Shown: positions 49,913-59,219, numbered from the stretch's first letter. The stretch: DNA of 64,000 bases from Adlercreutzia equolifaciens (GCF_029076695.1 NZ_JARFIK010000001.1:1302001-1366000); one strand, 5' to 3'. Notes: generated from the letters alone by a model not told the origin. A program made the numbers and translations.

Positions 49913-50980
49913 ATGAAGCCCTCGACCTTACGTAAGATTACCGTTGCGGCGGTGTTCATCGCCGTCGCCGTCTCCCTGGCCACCAATGCGGCCACAGGCA
50001 CGCTCTCGGCCATCGGCTTCGAGTCCATCGCGCTTCTGTGCCCCGTCGGTGCCTTGGAGGTTATGCTGGGGCTCCATCAGTTCCTGCTGCATCCCTTCTT
50101 GCTGTTGTTGCTGGTAGTGGCCGCCGTTCTGTTGGTGGGCAAGGCGTTCTGCGCGTGGCTCTGCCCCACACCCATGCTGCAGGCGCTGTTCCGTCCCAGC
50201 AAGAAGAAGGCGAAGAAAGCTGAGGAATCTGAGGATCATGACGCAAAGCACGGCGCTACGGCGGCTGCTTCGACTGCGAAGGCAGAGGGCGGCAATGCGA
50301 CGGCGACGGCTTCGATGGCTTTGAGCGAGGACGAGAAGGCATCGCTGACGGGCTGCTCCCATTCCTGCGGAAGCTGCGAGGCGCTGGCGCCGTGCGGCGG
50401 CAAGCGCGACGGCTTCAAGCTTGACACGCGTTTCGCGGTGCTGGGCGGCGCTCTGGCCTCGGCGGCCATCTTCGGGTTCCCGGTGTTCTGCCTGATCTGC
50501 CCCGTGGGCTTGACCTTCGCCACCTTCATCGGCGTATGGCATCTGTTCCAGTTCAACGAGACCACCTGGGGTCTTATCGTGTTCCCCGCGCTGCTCATCC
50601 TCGAGCTGGTGGTGCTGCGCAAGTGGTGCCATAAGTTCTGCCCCATCTCCGCCATTCTGTCGCTTATTTCTACGGGCAACAAGTTCTTCAAGCCGCAGGT
50701 GGACGCCGAGAAGTGCCTGCGCACGCGGGGCATTGATTGTCATGCCTGCGTGGACGCCTGCCCCGAGCTGCTCGACCCGCATATGAGCGACATTCCCGAT
50801 TGCTCCAAGTGCGGTAAGTGCAAGGAAGTGTGTCCTGCGGGAGCTATCACGTTCCCCTTCATGCCGCGCCGCAAGGCCGGTGCGCCGGCGCTGGAGCGCA
50901 CGCCGTCGCCTGGTGCGGTATCCGGTGCCGCTGCGGCCACCGAGGAAGCCTTCCTCGACGAGGAGCTTGTCGAGGCATAG
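49913..50980 (+). CDS. Module C NapH-like membrane quinol dehydrogenase with a Cys-rich loop
   Basis: 355-aa membrane Fe-S protein. Motifs CPVGALEVML, CLICPVGLTFA and WCHKFCPISAIL fit NapH; the C-terminus has CHACVDAC and CSKCGKCKEVC. The loop at residues ~85-165 is Lys/Glu/Ala-rich and ends GCSHSCGSCEALAPCGG, an extra Cys cluster like that in the module D homologue. It probably oxidises menaquinol. Confidence 0.9.
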   Translation: MKPSTLRKITVAAVFIAVAVSLATNAATGTLSAIGFESIALLCPVGALEVMLGLHQFLLHPFLLLLLVVAAVLLVGKAFCAWLCPTPMLQALFRPSKKKAKKAEESEDHDAKHGATAAASTAKAEGGNATATASMALSEDEKASLTGCSHSCGSCEALAPCGGKRDGFKLDTRFAVLGGALASAAIFGFPVFCLICPVGLTFATFIGVWHLFQFNETTWGLIVFPALLILELVVLRKWCHKFCPISAILSLISTGNKFFKPQVDAEKCLRTRGIDCHACVDACPELLDPHMSDIPDCSKCGKCKEVCPAGAITFPFMPRRKAGAPALERTPSPGAVSGAAAATEEAFLDEELVEA

Positions 50981-51026
50981 CTTTTCGCAATCGCCGCAGC
51001 TATCTGAATAGAGCCTCTCCTCTCTC

Positions 51027-51055
51027 CGCCCCGAAGCCCCCTTCCTTCGGGGCGG
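51027..51055 (+). terminator. Terminator after module C
   Basis: 11-bp stem CCGCCCCGAAG / CTTCGGGGCGG with a 7-nt loop, followed by CTCTGTGT. The T-tract is weak. Confidence 0.65.
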
Positions 51056-51224
51056 CTCTGTGTCTAGGGGCGTTTCTTCACGAGTGAAAGAGCGATGCGC
51101 TACGCAAGGTCGGCCCAAAGGGCGACGCTTCCGCGACGCAGGTGCGAATCAGCGACGAAGCTTTTGCGATGCGGTCATCATGCACTGTCCTTGCCTATGT
51201 CAACGTGCAAAGGGGAGGTCGACG

Positions 51225-52112
51225 ATGGAAGTGCGCGATCTGCGGTTTAGCGAATGGCCTATGTTCAATCGAGTTATGGAGGACAATCCCGAGGTGTGCC
51301 GAATGCTGCTGGAGGCCATTCTCGATGAGCCGATTGGCAGGATTGGCGAAGTGACGGTAGAGAAAGCCATCGAGCCGCGTTTGGGAGCGAAAGGCGTGCG
51401 ACTCGATGTTTTTATCAAAGGCTCGGGAAAGGTGTACGACGTAGAAATGCAAGCTTCGCCAGTGGCTGATTTGGGGCTGCGCATGCGCTACTACCAGTCC
51501 GCCATGGACACCCTGTCGCTCGGTAAAGGCCGGGATTATGAACAGCTCCCTGAAAGTATCGTTATTTTCATAGGTACTCAGGACCTGCTGCACGGAGGCG
51601 TGCCGATGTATCATTTCGGGATGAAGTGCAAGGAAGGGGTCGAGGTGCGTTTCTCGACGCGCTTTCAGTGGATTATTCTTAATGCTTCAGCCTATAGGGA
51701 TCTGCCTCAAGGAAGGCTGAGAAGCTTGCTAGAGTACATTGCCGTGGGATATATTGGGGAAGACGCGCTTGTGCGTACTATTTCCGAGTCTGTTGCGCGA
51801 GCTAACGCCGATGCCGCCTGGAGGGCCGAGGGGGTCAATATGCTGACGTATATCGAAGATGCGCGAATTCAAGCTGAGATCCGCGAGAAGCGAGGCCGCG
51901 AGGAAGGGCTTCGTGAGGGATTCGAGCAGGGCATCGAGCAAGGGCTCGAACAGGGGCTCGAGCAAGGGCTCGAGCAAGGGCGGCAAGAGGGAGAGAAGCG
52001 TTTTCAGACGCTCATGCAGGTGCTCTATGAAACGGGACGTGCTGATGAGGCGCATGCTGCCGTTATGGATGCTGCTCGTCGGGAGGAACTGTACCGAGAG
52101 TTGGGCGTCTAG
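51225..52112 (+). CDS. Rpn/PD-(D/E)XK transposase-like nuclease
   Basis: 295-aa protein of the Rpn (recombination-promoting nuclease, transposase_31/PDDEXK_2) group. The nuclease core is RLDVFIKGSGKVYDVEMQ (Asp, then Glu-X-Gln, about residues 66-83), followed by RMRYYQSAMDTLSLGKGRDY. The C-terminus contains a charged heptad-like run (EQGIEQGLEQGL repeated units, residues ~232-252) as in other family members. GGGGAGG precedes ATG 51225. It interrupts the run of respiratory modules between C and D; no terminal inverted repeats or target duplication were found around it. Confidence 0.82.
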   Translation: MEVRDLRFSEWPMFNRVMEDNPEVCRMLLEAILDEPIGRIGEVTVEKAIEPRLGAKGVRLDVFIKGSGKVYDVEMQASPVADLGLRMRYYQSAMDTLSLGKGRDYEQLPESIVIFIGTQDLLHGGVPMYHFGMKCKEGVEVRFSTRFQWIILNASAYRDLPQGRLRSLLEYIAVGYIGEDALVRTISESVARANADAAWRAEGVNMLTYIEDARIQAEIREKRGREEGLREGFEQGIEQGLEQGLEQGLEQGRQEGEKRFQTLMQVLYETGRADEAHAAVMDAARREELYRELGV

Positions 52113-52128
52113 CTTTTCGTGGCTCTGT

Positions 52129-53739
52129 CTAACCCTGCCGATCCGGCTGGTACTGAGTCGGATCTACTTCGGTGGTCTTGATAAGTTGGATAAGCTCCTC
52201 GCGGGAATGCACGCCGGTTTTGCTGTATATGTTGCGCACGTGCGTACGCGCTGTATAGAGCGAGATGACCAGTTGCTCGGAAATGTATTCGCTGCCGTGG
52301 CCCAAGGACAGAAGGCGTAGCACCTCTTGTTCGCGAGCAGTGAGCTGGAAGGTGTCGCATACGGCGTCGCAGCGGCGGCGCCACAGCGCCTTGCCTTTGG
52401 GCGCTTGGGGAAGGGAATGACTTGAGCTTGCCGCAGGGGATGTGTTGCCCGAAGGGATAGCCGGCGAAGCGTTAGAGCCTTCCATGCTTTCGGGAAAAAC
52501 AGCTTCAACTTCGTCCGTTGATTCAGGAGTGGGATCGGCGTCGTGATCGTCGATGGGAATGAGAGCAACGGACAGCACGCGCTCGGGCGCTATGCCCACG
52601 AGGGCTACGACAACGCAGAAAATAACGAGGCATGTAAGGGCGATGTTCGAGCCCTCGGTGGAGACAAGCAAAAACCCCAATTGGCTACCGGCTAAAATGC
52701 CGACGGATTTAAAGCCGTGACTGATGCCCATGGTCTTCGAGGGCGACATTTTAGATTGGTAAATCAAATAGAAAATGATGGTGTCAAAGGCCACGTTCAT
52801 GAGGAAAAGTGGCACGGAGGCGCATTCTGCCAGGATGGCCGATAGAATGCTGTTTCCGTTCTCGGAAACAATCAGGTTGACTACCAAAAAGCCTACAACG
52901 AAGAGACTGATGGAGTAGTACAGAAGCTCGGCTTTGCAGGTGTGGCCCGACAGTTGATAGTACAGGACGAGGCAAACGCAGCTAATCAGCACAATAAAGG
53001 CGCCGAGCCCCTCCCAAAGAGGGGGAGAGTCCCACGATGAGCCGGGAGAGAGAAAGGGGCTGCGAATAAAGGACGCGGCGCCGGCGACGATAAGCATGGC
53101 AATGAAGAACCGGACGCTTGCCATGGTAAGAGGAACGCGCTGAGCGAGATCCTCGGCTGTTTGTTTCCGCGAAGCATCTCCGATGGCTGCGAGGATGCCC
53201 GAAACAAGAGGAATGGCGACGCTGAATACGCAGCGAAGGTAAAACGGCGCGGAGACGCCAACGAAATAGACGACACAGCACAGCACCATGCAGTCGCACA
53301 CCATGAGGAACGACTGGGCAGGCGGTAGGGAGCCAATGATGGGGCCATAGGCAAGACAGAGGATGCCGTTGCCTATGCCGTCAAGGAAACAAGCGGCGTA
53401 GAACAGCAGGGGATCGCTGATGACTCCAGCGAAGGTGCAGCAGACGACCAAGGTTGAGCACGCTGCTAAGAGACCCCCCGTTAGAGGAAACCAGCGCGTA
53501 ATCAGCCACTGATCGGTTTTCTTGAGAAGGGGGAGCAGGATAACGGAGGTAATGACACCTATAAGGGACAGCATCATGAGGGCGCTGGTGTCAACCTGCT
53601 GAGCTCCCTCGAGAACCGCTCCAGGGCCCGCGTTGAGAAAGCCATTGGAGTAGGTAATGAGGGACCAAGCCTGCCAGAAGCCAAATCCCATGCATCTTAG
53701 CTTCAGCAAGCTGCAATCGGTGGTGCTGCCGAACAACAA
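52129..53739 (-). CDS. Membrane-embedded LuxR-family regulator (LuxR D)
   Basis: 536-aa regulator: about 12 hydrophobic helices (~residues 20-395), a polar Ser/Pro/Glu linker, and a C-terminal HTH (LTAREQEVLRLLSLGHGSEYISEQL, then SLYTARTHVRNIYSKTGVHSREEL). A TTG at 53739 is chosen because AAGAGGGG lies 5 bases upstream; an internal ATG 48 bases later has no ribosome site. It is transcribed away from module D, with 321 bases of dyad-rich DNA between, so it probably regulates module D and itself. Confidence 0.85.
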   Translation of the reverse strand: MLFGSTTDCSLLKLRCMGFGFWQAWSLITYSNGFLNAGPGAVLEGAQQVDTSALMMLSLIGVITSVILLPLLKKTDQWLITRWFPLTGGLLAACSTLVVCCTFAGVISDPLLFYAACFLDGIGNGILCLAYGPIIGSLPPAQSFLMVCDCMVLCCVVYFVGVSAPFYLRCVFSVAIPLVSGILAAIGDASRKQTAEDLAQRVPLTMASVRFFIAMLIVAGAASFIRSPFLSPGSSWDSPPLWEGLGAFIVLISCVCLVLYYQLSGHTCKAELLYYSISLFVVGFLVVNLIVSENGNSILSAILAECASVPLFLMNVAFDTIIFYLIYQSKMSPSKTMGISHGFKSVGILAGSQLGFLLVSTEGSNIALTCLVIFCVVVALVGIAPERVLSVALIPIDDHDADPTPESTDEVEAVFPESMEGSNASPAIPSGNTSPAASSSHSLPQAPKGKALWRRRCDAVCDTFQLTAREQEVLRLLSLGHGSEYISEQLVISLYTARTHVRNIYSKTGVHSREELIQLIKTTEVDPTQYQPDRQG

Positions 53740-53763
53740 GAGACCCCTCTTCCCTTTTTGATG

Positions 53764-53804
53764 GTTGTAGCCGTAATAGCTACAACTTTGATTCTAGCAG
53801 AATC
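53764..53804. promoter_or_regulatory. Two dyads in the LuxR D / module D divergent region
   Basis: GTTGTAGC-N7-GCTACAAC (53764-53786) and GATTC-TAGCA-GAATC (53790-53804), both perfect. Further on, GGTATTTCCCGT near 53832 resembles, in reverse, the GGGAAAATAC part of the module C element. Confidence 0.5.
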
Positions 53805-54060
53805 GTAAAACGGCACGTACTACACCATGAGGTATTTCCCGTGCTAGATGCCGATAGTGTTACTGGAAATTGCCTGATCAAACAGATCTTCTTCTTAGTT
53901 CTCAGATTGATGGCAGCGTGCGGTAATACTTAGCGAATGAAAAGGAAATACCCCATCCCGTACGTTTGCCGCCGAGCCGCGAACCGCCACTATTTAAGTG
54001 CTGACAAGCATTGGCCGAGCGGGTTCGAGGTCTGTCTCGGCTGCAAGGAAAGGAGAGGAA

Positions 54061-54831
54061 ATGCCGACTGGGAAGGAAACGCTTCTCGATGCGCTGGTGG
54101 AAACGGTTCGGGAGGGAGGTGATTTTGCCGAAGGAGGATTTTCCTTTGGCATGGGCGTCGCTCAGCAGACTTCAGCGGATGTGGGCATTATGGCTGATGC
54201 TGACGCGAAGCGCGGCAACAGCGGAGAGGCTCCTGATGTGAAGATCGAGCCGAACGTCGAAGCCCTGAGCGCCATGAACTCCGATGAGCGCATTGAGCGT
54301 ATCCGCGAAAGCGTGGAACGCCATCCGCGTCACCGCGAACTGGAGTATCTGATTATGGCCTATGTGGGAGAGCACGCTGGCGTCTCCTATGAAGAGGTTG
54401 AAAAGTACATTGCGGGACTCTCGCAGTTTGCTTCTTCGCTGCAGTCCGAGCGCATTCTCATTGCCATCTTGGAGCGAGCTGGTGCTTTGGAGTCCGATGG
54501 AAGCGACGACGGTGCCCTGACGCTGACCGAGGCGGGCCAGCAATTCGAGGCGTCTTTCACGCCAGAGGCGCGCCTGAAGGAGCTCTTCGACGAGGCCGAG
54601 GACGATCAGGTTGAAGCCTACGAGTACCTACTCAAGGCGTGTGCTGAGCAGAAACGCACCTTTGAGGAGCTTGATGCCGCAGTGCAGAAGCTGCCGGCTG
54701 TGCGTTTTCTTGATAACGGCCAAATGGCCATTTATCCCAGCACCTATATCGATCGTCTGGAGAAGGCGGCGGGTCTTCGCTGGGAACTTGGATGGGTGAC
54801 TACCGACGCAGGTAAAGCTTATGTCAAGTAG
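54061..54831 (+). CDS. Tandem winged-helix-like protein of module D (unknown function)
   Basis: 256-aa cytosolic paralogue with a ~70-residue Gly/Ala-rich N-terminal extension. Lobe 1 (residues ~70-165) ends DGALTLTEAGQQFEASF; lobe 2 ends TYIDRLEKAAGLRWELGWVTTDAGKAYV. The linker TPEARLKELFDEAEDDQVEAYEYLL corresponds to that of the module E copy. AAGGAAAGGAGAGG precedes ATG 54061; the longer frame is rejected. It ends 60 bases before the catalytic gene on the same strand. Confidence 0.85.
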   Translation: MPTGKETLLDALVETVREGGDFAEGGFSFGMGVAQQTSADVGIMADADAKRGNSGEAPDVKIEPNVEALSAMNSDERIERIRESVERHPRHRELEYLIMAYVGEHAGVSYEEVEKYIAGLSQFASSLQSERILIAILERAGALESDGSDDGALTLTEAGQQFEASFTPEARLKELFDEAEDDQVEAYEYLLKACAEQKRTFEELDAAVQKLPAVRFLDNGQMAIYPSTYIDRLEKAAGLRWELGWVTTDAGKAYVK

Positions 54832-54891
54832 ATCGTACGCAGATGCTTTTGACGGAGAGAAGTTCGCTTTTTAGAGAAGGAGGAAAGGCAG

Positions 54892-57708
54892 ATGAGCAAT
54901 GTGGTAACACGTCGATCTTTTCTGAAGCTCTCGGCGGCTGCCGGTGCTGCTACGGCGCTGGGCACCACGGCGGTGACCAACCTTGTGCAAAGCTCGAAGG
55001 CCTATGCAGAGGAAGACACTGTTGAGGTGATGGGCACGTTCTGCCGTGCTTGCGTTCTTGCCTGCCCGGTGAAGGTTACGATTCGCAACGGGCGTGCAAC
55101 GCGCATCGAGGGGGATAGCCGAAGCGGTTTGTCTCTCGGCCGTGTGTGCCCCAAGGGCCTTTCGGGCATTCAGGCCCTGTATCATCCCAACCGCACCAAA
55201 TACCCCATGAAGCGCGTGGGAGAGCGCGGCGTCGACAACAAGTGGGAGCGCATCACCTGGGACGAGGGCATCACCATGGTGGCCGAAGCGCTCATTGAGA
55301 TGCGCGATAAGACGGGCCGCAACGGTCTTTTGGTTACCAGTGGCGGCGGCGGCAACCCCAGCTTCATCGATCCCGCCGGTTTTCGTGGCTACTGGGGCGC
55401 CGGCAATATTTTCGAGCCGGGCTGCGCTCAGTGCGCTATGCCCCGCGACTTTGTACAGAATATGATGTATGGCGGCGGTCCCGAATTCACCTCGATTGCT
55501 GACGGTCAGTGTACGGAGTACTACAATCCTACTATCAGCGCCGAGTGCTTTGTTATTTGGGGCACGGGACCTGCTCAGTCGGGCCCGGCCCAGGCGGGAC
55601 GCGTGACAGTGGAGCTTCGAGAGCATGGCTGCAAAACCATCGTCGTCGATCCCCGCTTTACTGCTGACGCTGCTCGTGCCGATGTGTGGCTGCCTATTCG
55701 TCCCGGTACCGACCTGGCTATGATGTTGGGCTGGCTGAACTATATTCTTGAGAACGATCTCTACGATGAAGAGTTCGTTACCAAGTGGACCAACTTCCCG
55801 TTCCTGGTGAACCCGAATGATCCGGCAGGAGCGCTGTTGCGCGCCTCTGAGGTTGCGGGCATGGACACCGCGAAGGGCGAGGGGTACGTTTATTTCGACG
55901 AGGGCACCAACAAGGTGACCAAGACCTATGCACTCTCTCCCGAGAACGAGAGTGGCTATAAGCCTGCTTTGTTCGGGGAGTACGAGGTTACCTTGGCCGA
56001 TGGCTCGAAAGTGAAGTGCAAGACCGCTGGTCAGGCTTATCGTGAGAGCGTGGCGGAATGGACGCTCGAGAAGACGGCGGAAACCTGCTGGGTGGACCAG
56101 AATGACATCAAGACCGCCATCGAGATGTACGCCAGCGCCAATGCCGGCGGCATTTCCCTGGGCGTTGCCACCGACCAGCATCCCCAGTCTACCCAGGCCG
56201 GCATGGGTGTCGGCGCCCTTACCGTGCTTATGGGCAACATCGAGAAGCCGGGTTGCCCGGCTACGTCGCGTCCGCAGGCTCCGCTGGCCTATATGTGGAA
56301 CGGTACCAAGCGCGCCAAGTTCTGGGACTTCACGCCCCAGCACTTCATGGATTTCGATCCGAACGACAATGAGAGCGGTTACGTCTACCAAACGGAGCAG
56401 GCCATTACCGAGCGTTTGGGCTACATCGAGCACAAGGGCTTTGGCTATTGGCAGCATTCCCATATCCCCACGGTGCACAATGCCATTATGACTGGCGAGC
56501 CTTACAAGCCCCATGTGTGGCTGGAGCGTTCGGGCAACAAGCTGGTGACCTTGGCCGACTCTTCTTCGTGGATCGACGCCATCCATAAAATGGACTTTAT
56601 TTCCCACTCCTACATGTACCACACTTCGTTTACCTTCGAGGCAGCCGATGTGATGTTCCCCATTACCGAGTGGCTTGAGTCTCTGTACTCGCAGTTCGGC
56701 GGCAACATGATGGGCATGTACATGCCGGCTACCATTCTGTTCGAGCATGCCGATGACCGCTTTACCTGGGGCACTATTCTCAAGAAGCTGGGCGATTTGG
56801 GCGATCCGAATGGCTACAACGCCTATTACGTGGATAAGTCCCACTATGCGCAGTGCGATTGGGAGGAGTATAAAGAGGCGCTGACCATCATCGGCAAAAC
56901 GTTTGAGGAGACGCGCGAGCTCAACCCCTGGGCGAACGGCACTCCGGAGGAAGTATGGGCGGCCACTCCGTACGAGCAGGCCTATCTTGCCCCGGCAGAA
57001 GACGGCACCTACACAGGCTTCTACTTGCGCACGGATCCTGCGGATATTACCGATTCGCCGAAGAAGCTGCCACTGTACCTGGACAAGATGATCTACATCG
57101 GGCGTCACGGCCTGGAGAAGTTCGAAATGCCTCCGGCCTCTGAGGACTACAGTCCCGTGCCCTATTACTGGGAGCCGAGCGAGTCGCCGTTGGAGGATTC
57201 CGATTACCCGCTGGTTATGACCGAGGGTCGTCTGCCCTTCATCTTCCATTCGACGCTTCGCAACATTCCCTATATCCGCGAGATCTATCCGGCTCCCGAG
57301 CTGTGGATCGATCCGGAAGCCGCCGCAGAGCGCGGCATCGAGAACGGTGACTGGGTGCGTGTGAAGTCTCGCCGCTGTGAGGGGAACAAGTTCGTGCCTG
57401 ATGGCATCAATGCCGTTGCTTACGTTACCGAGGGCATTGCCCACGGAACCGTGTATATGGAGCGTTTCTGGAACCCCGAGTTCCTGGAGACTGATGGTGA
57501 GGACGCCCGCAAGAGCTGGACGACTATGAACCTGAACACCCTCACCAAGAAAGAGCCGCCCTACAACCCCGAATGCGGTTCCTATACGCTTCGCGGCTTC
57601 ACCGTACAGGTGGAGAAGGGCGAGCGTCCTGAGGGTATTTGGTATGAGCCTGAGGACTTCCAGCCTTGGATGCCTCAGCCTAGCGATAACACGGGAGGTG
57701 TGTACTAA
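54892..57708 (+). CDS. Module D catalytic subunit: Tat-exported molybdopterin oxidoreductase
   Basis: 938-aa DMSO-reductase-family enzyme. Tat motif VVTRRSFLKLSAAAG with AYA before the likely cleavage site; [4Fe-4S] ligands Cys51, Cys54, Cys58 and the later CPKG (here CPK instead of CAK); EPGCAQC at residues 175-181 followed by AMPR rather than YLPR; cap-domain RLPFIFHSTLRNIPYIRE, where the usual HHG is replaced by FHS. These differences suggest a distinct substrate. It overlaps the Fe-S subunit ATG by one base. Confidence 0.92.
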   Translation: MSNVVTRRSFLKLSAAAGAATALGTTAVTNLVQSSKAYAEEDTVEVMGTFCRACVLACPVKVTIRNGRATRIEGDSRSGLSLGRVCPKGLSGIQALYHPNRTKYPMKRVGERGVDNKWERITWDEGITMVAEALIEMRDKTGRNGLLVTSGGGGNPSFIDPAGFRGYWGAGNIFEPGCAQCAMPRDFVQNMMYGGGPEFTSIADGQCTEYYNPTISAECFVIWGTGPAQSGPAQAGRVTVELREHGCKTIVVDPRFTADAARADVWLPIRPGTDLAMMLGWLNYILENDLYDEEFVTKWTNFPFLVNPNDPAGALLRASEVAGMDTAKGEGYVYFDEGTNKVTKTYALSPENESGYKPALFGEYEVTLADGSKVKCKTAGQAYRESVAEWTLEKTAETCWVDQNDIKTAIEMYASANAGGISLGVATDQHPQSTQAGMGVGALTVLMGNIEKPGCPATSRPQAPLAYMWNGTKRAKFWDFTPQHFMDFDPNDNESGYVYQTEQAITERLGYIEHKGFGYWQHSHIPTVHNAIMTGEPYKPHVWLERSGNKLVTLADSSSWIDAIHKMDFISHSYMYHTSFTFEAADVMFPITEWLESLYSQFGGNMMGMYMPATILFEHADDRFTWGTILKKLGDLGDPNGYNAYYVDKSHYAQCDWEEYKEALTIIGKTFEETRELNPWANGTPEEVWAATPYEQAYLAPAEDGTYTGFYLRTDPADITDSPKKLPLYLDKMIYIGRHGLEKFEMPPASEDYSPVPYYWEPSESPLEDSDYPLVMTEGRLPFIFHSTLRNIPYIREIYPAPELWIDPEAAAERGIENGDWVRVKSRRCEGNKFVPDGINAVAYVTEGIAHGTVYMERFWNPEFLETDGEDARKSWTTMNLNTLTKKEPPYNPECGSYTLRGFTVQVEKGERPEGIWYEPEDFQPWMPQPSDNTGGVY

Positions 57709-58295
57709 TGAGTCGTTATGCTCTCGTAGTCGACCTTGATCGCTGCATTGGCTGCCAGGGTTGCGAGATTGCTTGTAAAAGCGAGAATGGCGTTGCGCTC
57801 GGTGAGAAGTGGTCCAAGGTGTTCAAGGTGGGACCGACGGGAACCTATCCAAAGCTGGAGCAGTATTATCTGCCCGTTATGTGTCAGCAGTGCAAAGATG
57901 CCCCTTGCGTGCATGTTTGTCCTACAGGCGCTTCGTACCGCGACCCCAACACGGATGTCGTGCTGGTTGACAAGGAAAAGTGCATCGGTTGCAAGTACTG
58001 CATGATGGCCTGCCCCTATGACGTTCGTAATTGGAATCGCGAGGAGCGCGTGGTGGAGAAGTGCACCTTGTGCTCGCAGCGCTGGACCGAAGACGGGCCG
58101 GTGGAGCCGCTGTGCGTGAGTGCCTGCTGTGCCTCTGCGCGCTATTTGGGTGATCTGGACGACCCGAATTCTGCCGCCTCTCAGGCCCTGGCCGCTAAGC
58201 CGGATGCCGTTCGTCATCTCAAAGACGTGGGCAACGACCCTTCGACGGCCTATCTCTTGTCTGAAAAATACGCAACATGGAAGAGCGGTGAGTAG
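57708..58295 (+). CDS. Module D electron-transfer subunit, four [4Fe-4S] clusters
   Basis: 195-aa DmsB-like protein: CIGCQGCEIAC, CQQCKDAPCVHVC, CIGCKYCMMAC and CTLC...CVSAC. GGGAGG precedes the ATG, which overlaps the catalytic TAA by one base. Two bases separate it from the anchor gene. Confidence 0.93.
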   Translation: MSRYALVVDLDRCIGCQGCEIACKSENGVALGEKWSKVFKVGPTGTYPKLEQYYLPVMCQQCKDAPCVHVCPTGASYRDPNTDVVLVDKEKCIGCKYCMMACPYDVRNWNREERVVEKCTLCSQRWTEDGPVEPLCVSACCASARYLGDLDDPNSAASQALAAKPDAVRHLKDVGNDPSTAYLLSEKYATWKSGE

Positions 58296-58297
58296 CA

Positions 58298-59101
58298 GTG
58301 GAAATTCAATGGTCCCTTGTATTGTTCACGGTATTCGCTGGCGCCGGTAGCTGGATGTTCGTCGGAGTAGCGGTCAGTGAGTTCACGGGTCGTGGCAAGA
58401 GCGTGTCGTTTGCGACCTCGCTTATCGCCATGGCACTTATCATCGTCGGAGGCTTGTGCTCGGTGACGCACCTCTCGCATCCAACTCGCATGCTGGGCGC
58501 CCTTTCTCATCCGACGTCGGGCATTGCCATCGAAGCTTTCATGCTGGGCTTCACGTGCTTGGCCATTATTGTGTATCTCATTTTGCTGAAGCGCTCTTCC
58601 TCTGAGCAGGCGCGCAAGGCGGTGGCGGCCGTTGGCGGTGTGCTGGGCATTTTGTTCAGCTTCCTTATGGGCGAGTCCTACATGATGGCGGCTCGTGCCA
58701 CGTGGAACCACTTTATTGTGCCGACGGAGTACGCAGTGACCTCGATGGTTCTTGGTGTGAGCCTGTACTTGCTGGTGCTTGCTTGCCGCAAAGAGAAGGA
58801 GGCGGCGGCATTTTACGGCTTGCCGCTTGCGGTTGCTGGTGCCATCTCGCTCATTGTGGGCATCATCTATGGTGTGTTCTCTGGGGTGCACGCTGAAGTA
58901 CTCCAGTTCTGGGGCTGCGTCGTGGTGCTGGGCGCCCTGGTCCCTATTATCTGTGGTGCGGCGCTCATGAAGAAGCCGGAGGCTGCTTTGGGGCTGACGT
59001 TGTGCTCCAGTGTGGGCGCGCTGTTCGGCAGCGTAGTGTTCCGTATGCTTATGTGGGCCTCGGGTGTGGGCCTGTACACCTTCTTCAATGGATTGGGCTA
59101 G
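58298..59101 (+). CDS. Module D membrane anchor (DmsC-like)
   Basis: 267-aa protein with eight helices, beginning (GTG start) MEIQWSLVLFTVFAGAGSWMF and containing LGALSHPTSGIAIEAF where modules A and C have LNHPTSGIF. It would anchor the complex and take electrons from menaquinol. A hairpin-rich gap follows before torD. Confidence 0.9.
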   Translation: MEIQWSLVLFTVFAGAGSWMFVGVAVSEFTGRGKSVSFATSLIAMALIIVGGLCSVTHLSHPTRMLGALSHPTSGIAIEAFMLGFTCLAIIVYLILLKRSSSEQARKAVAAVGGVLGILFSFLMGESYMMAARATWNHFIVPTEYAVTSMVLGVSLYLLVLACRKEKEAAAFYGLPLAVAGAISLIVGIIYGVFSGVHAEVLQFWGCVVVLGALVPIICGAALMKKPEAALGLTLCSSVGALFGSVVFRMLMWASGVGLYTFFNGLG

Positions 59102-59154
59102 AACGAGAGCATCGGCTGACTGATTTGCCCGCTAGTTCAAAAGAAGTTTGAGTG

Positions 59155-59192
59155 AAGCGAGGCCAGGGCGCCTTTGGCGTAAGGCCTCGCTT
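59155..59192 (+). other. Hairpin between module D anchor and torD
   Basis: Perfect 10-bp outer stem AAGCGAGGCC / GGCCTCGCTT with a partly paired loop (GGGCGCC...GGCG). It is followed by CCCTTTGC and then the torD ribosome site. Confidence 0.65.
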
Positions 59193-59219
59193 CCCTTTGC
59201 AAGATGAAAGGAGAGGGCC

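Noticed and set aside
51225-52112. Full insertion sequence around the Rpn-type gene
   Set aside because: I found no flanking inverted repeats or target-site duplication, so only the gene is reported.
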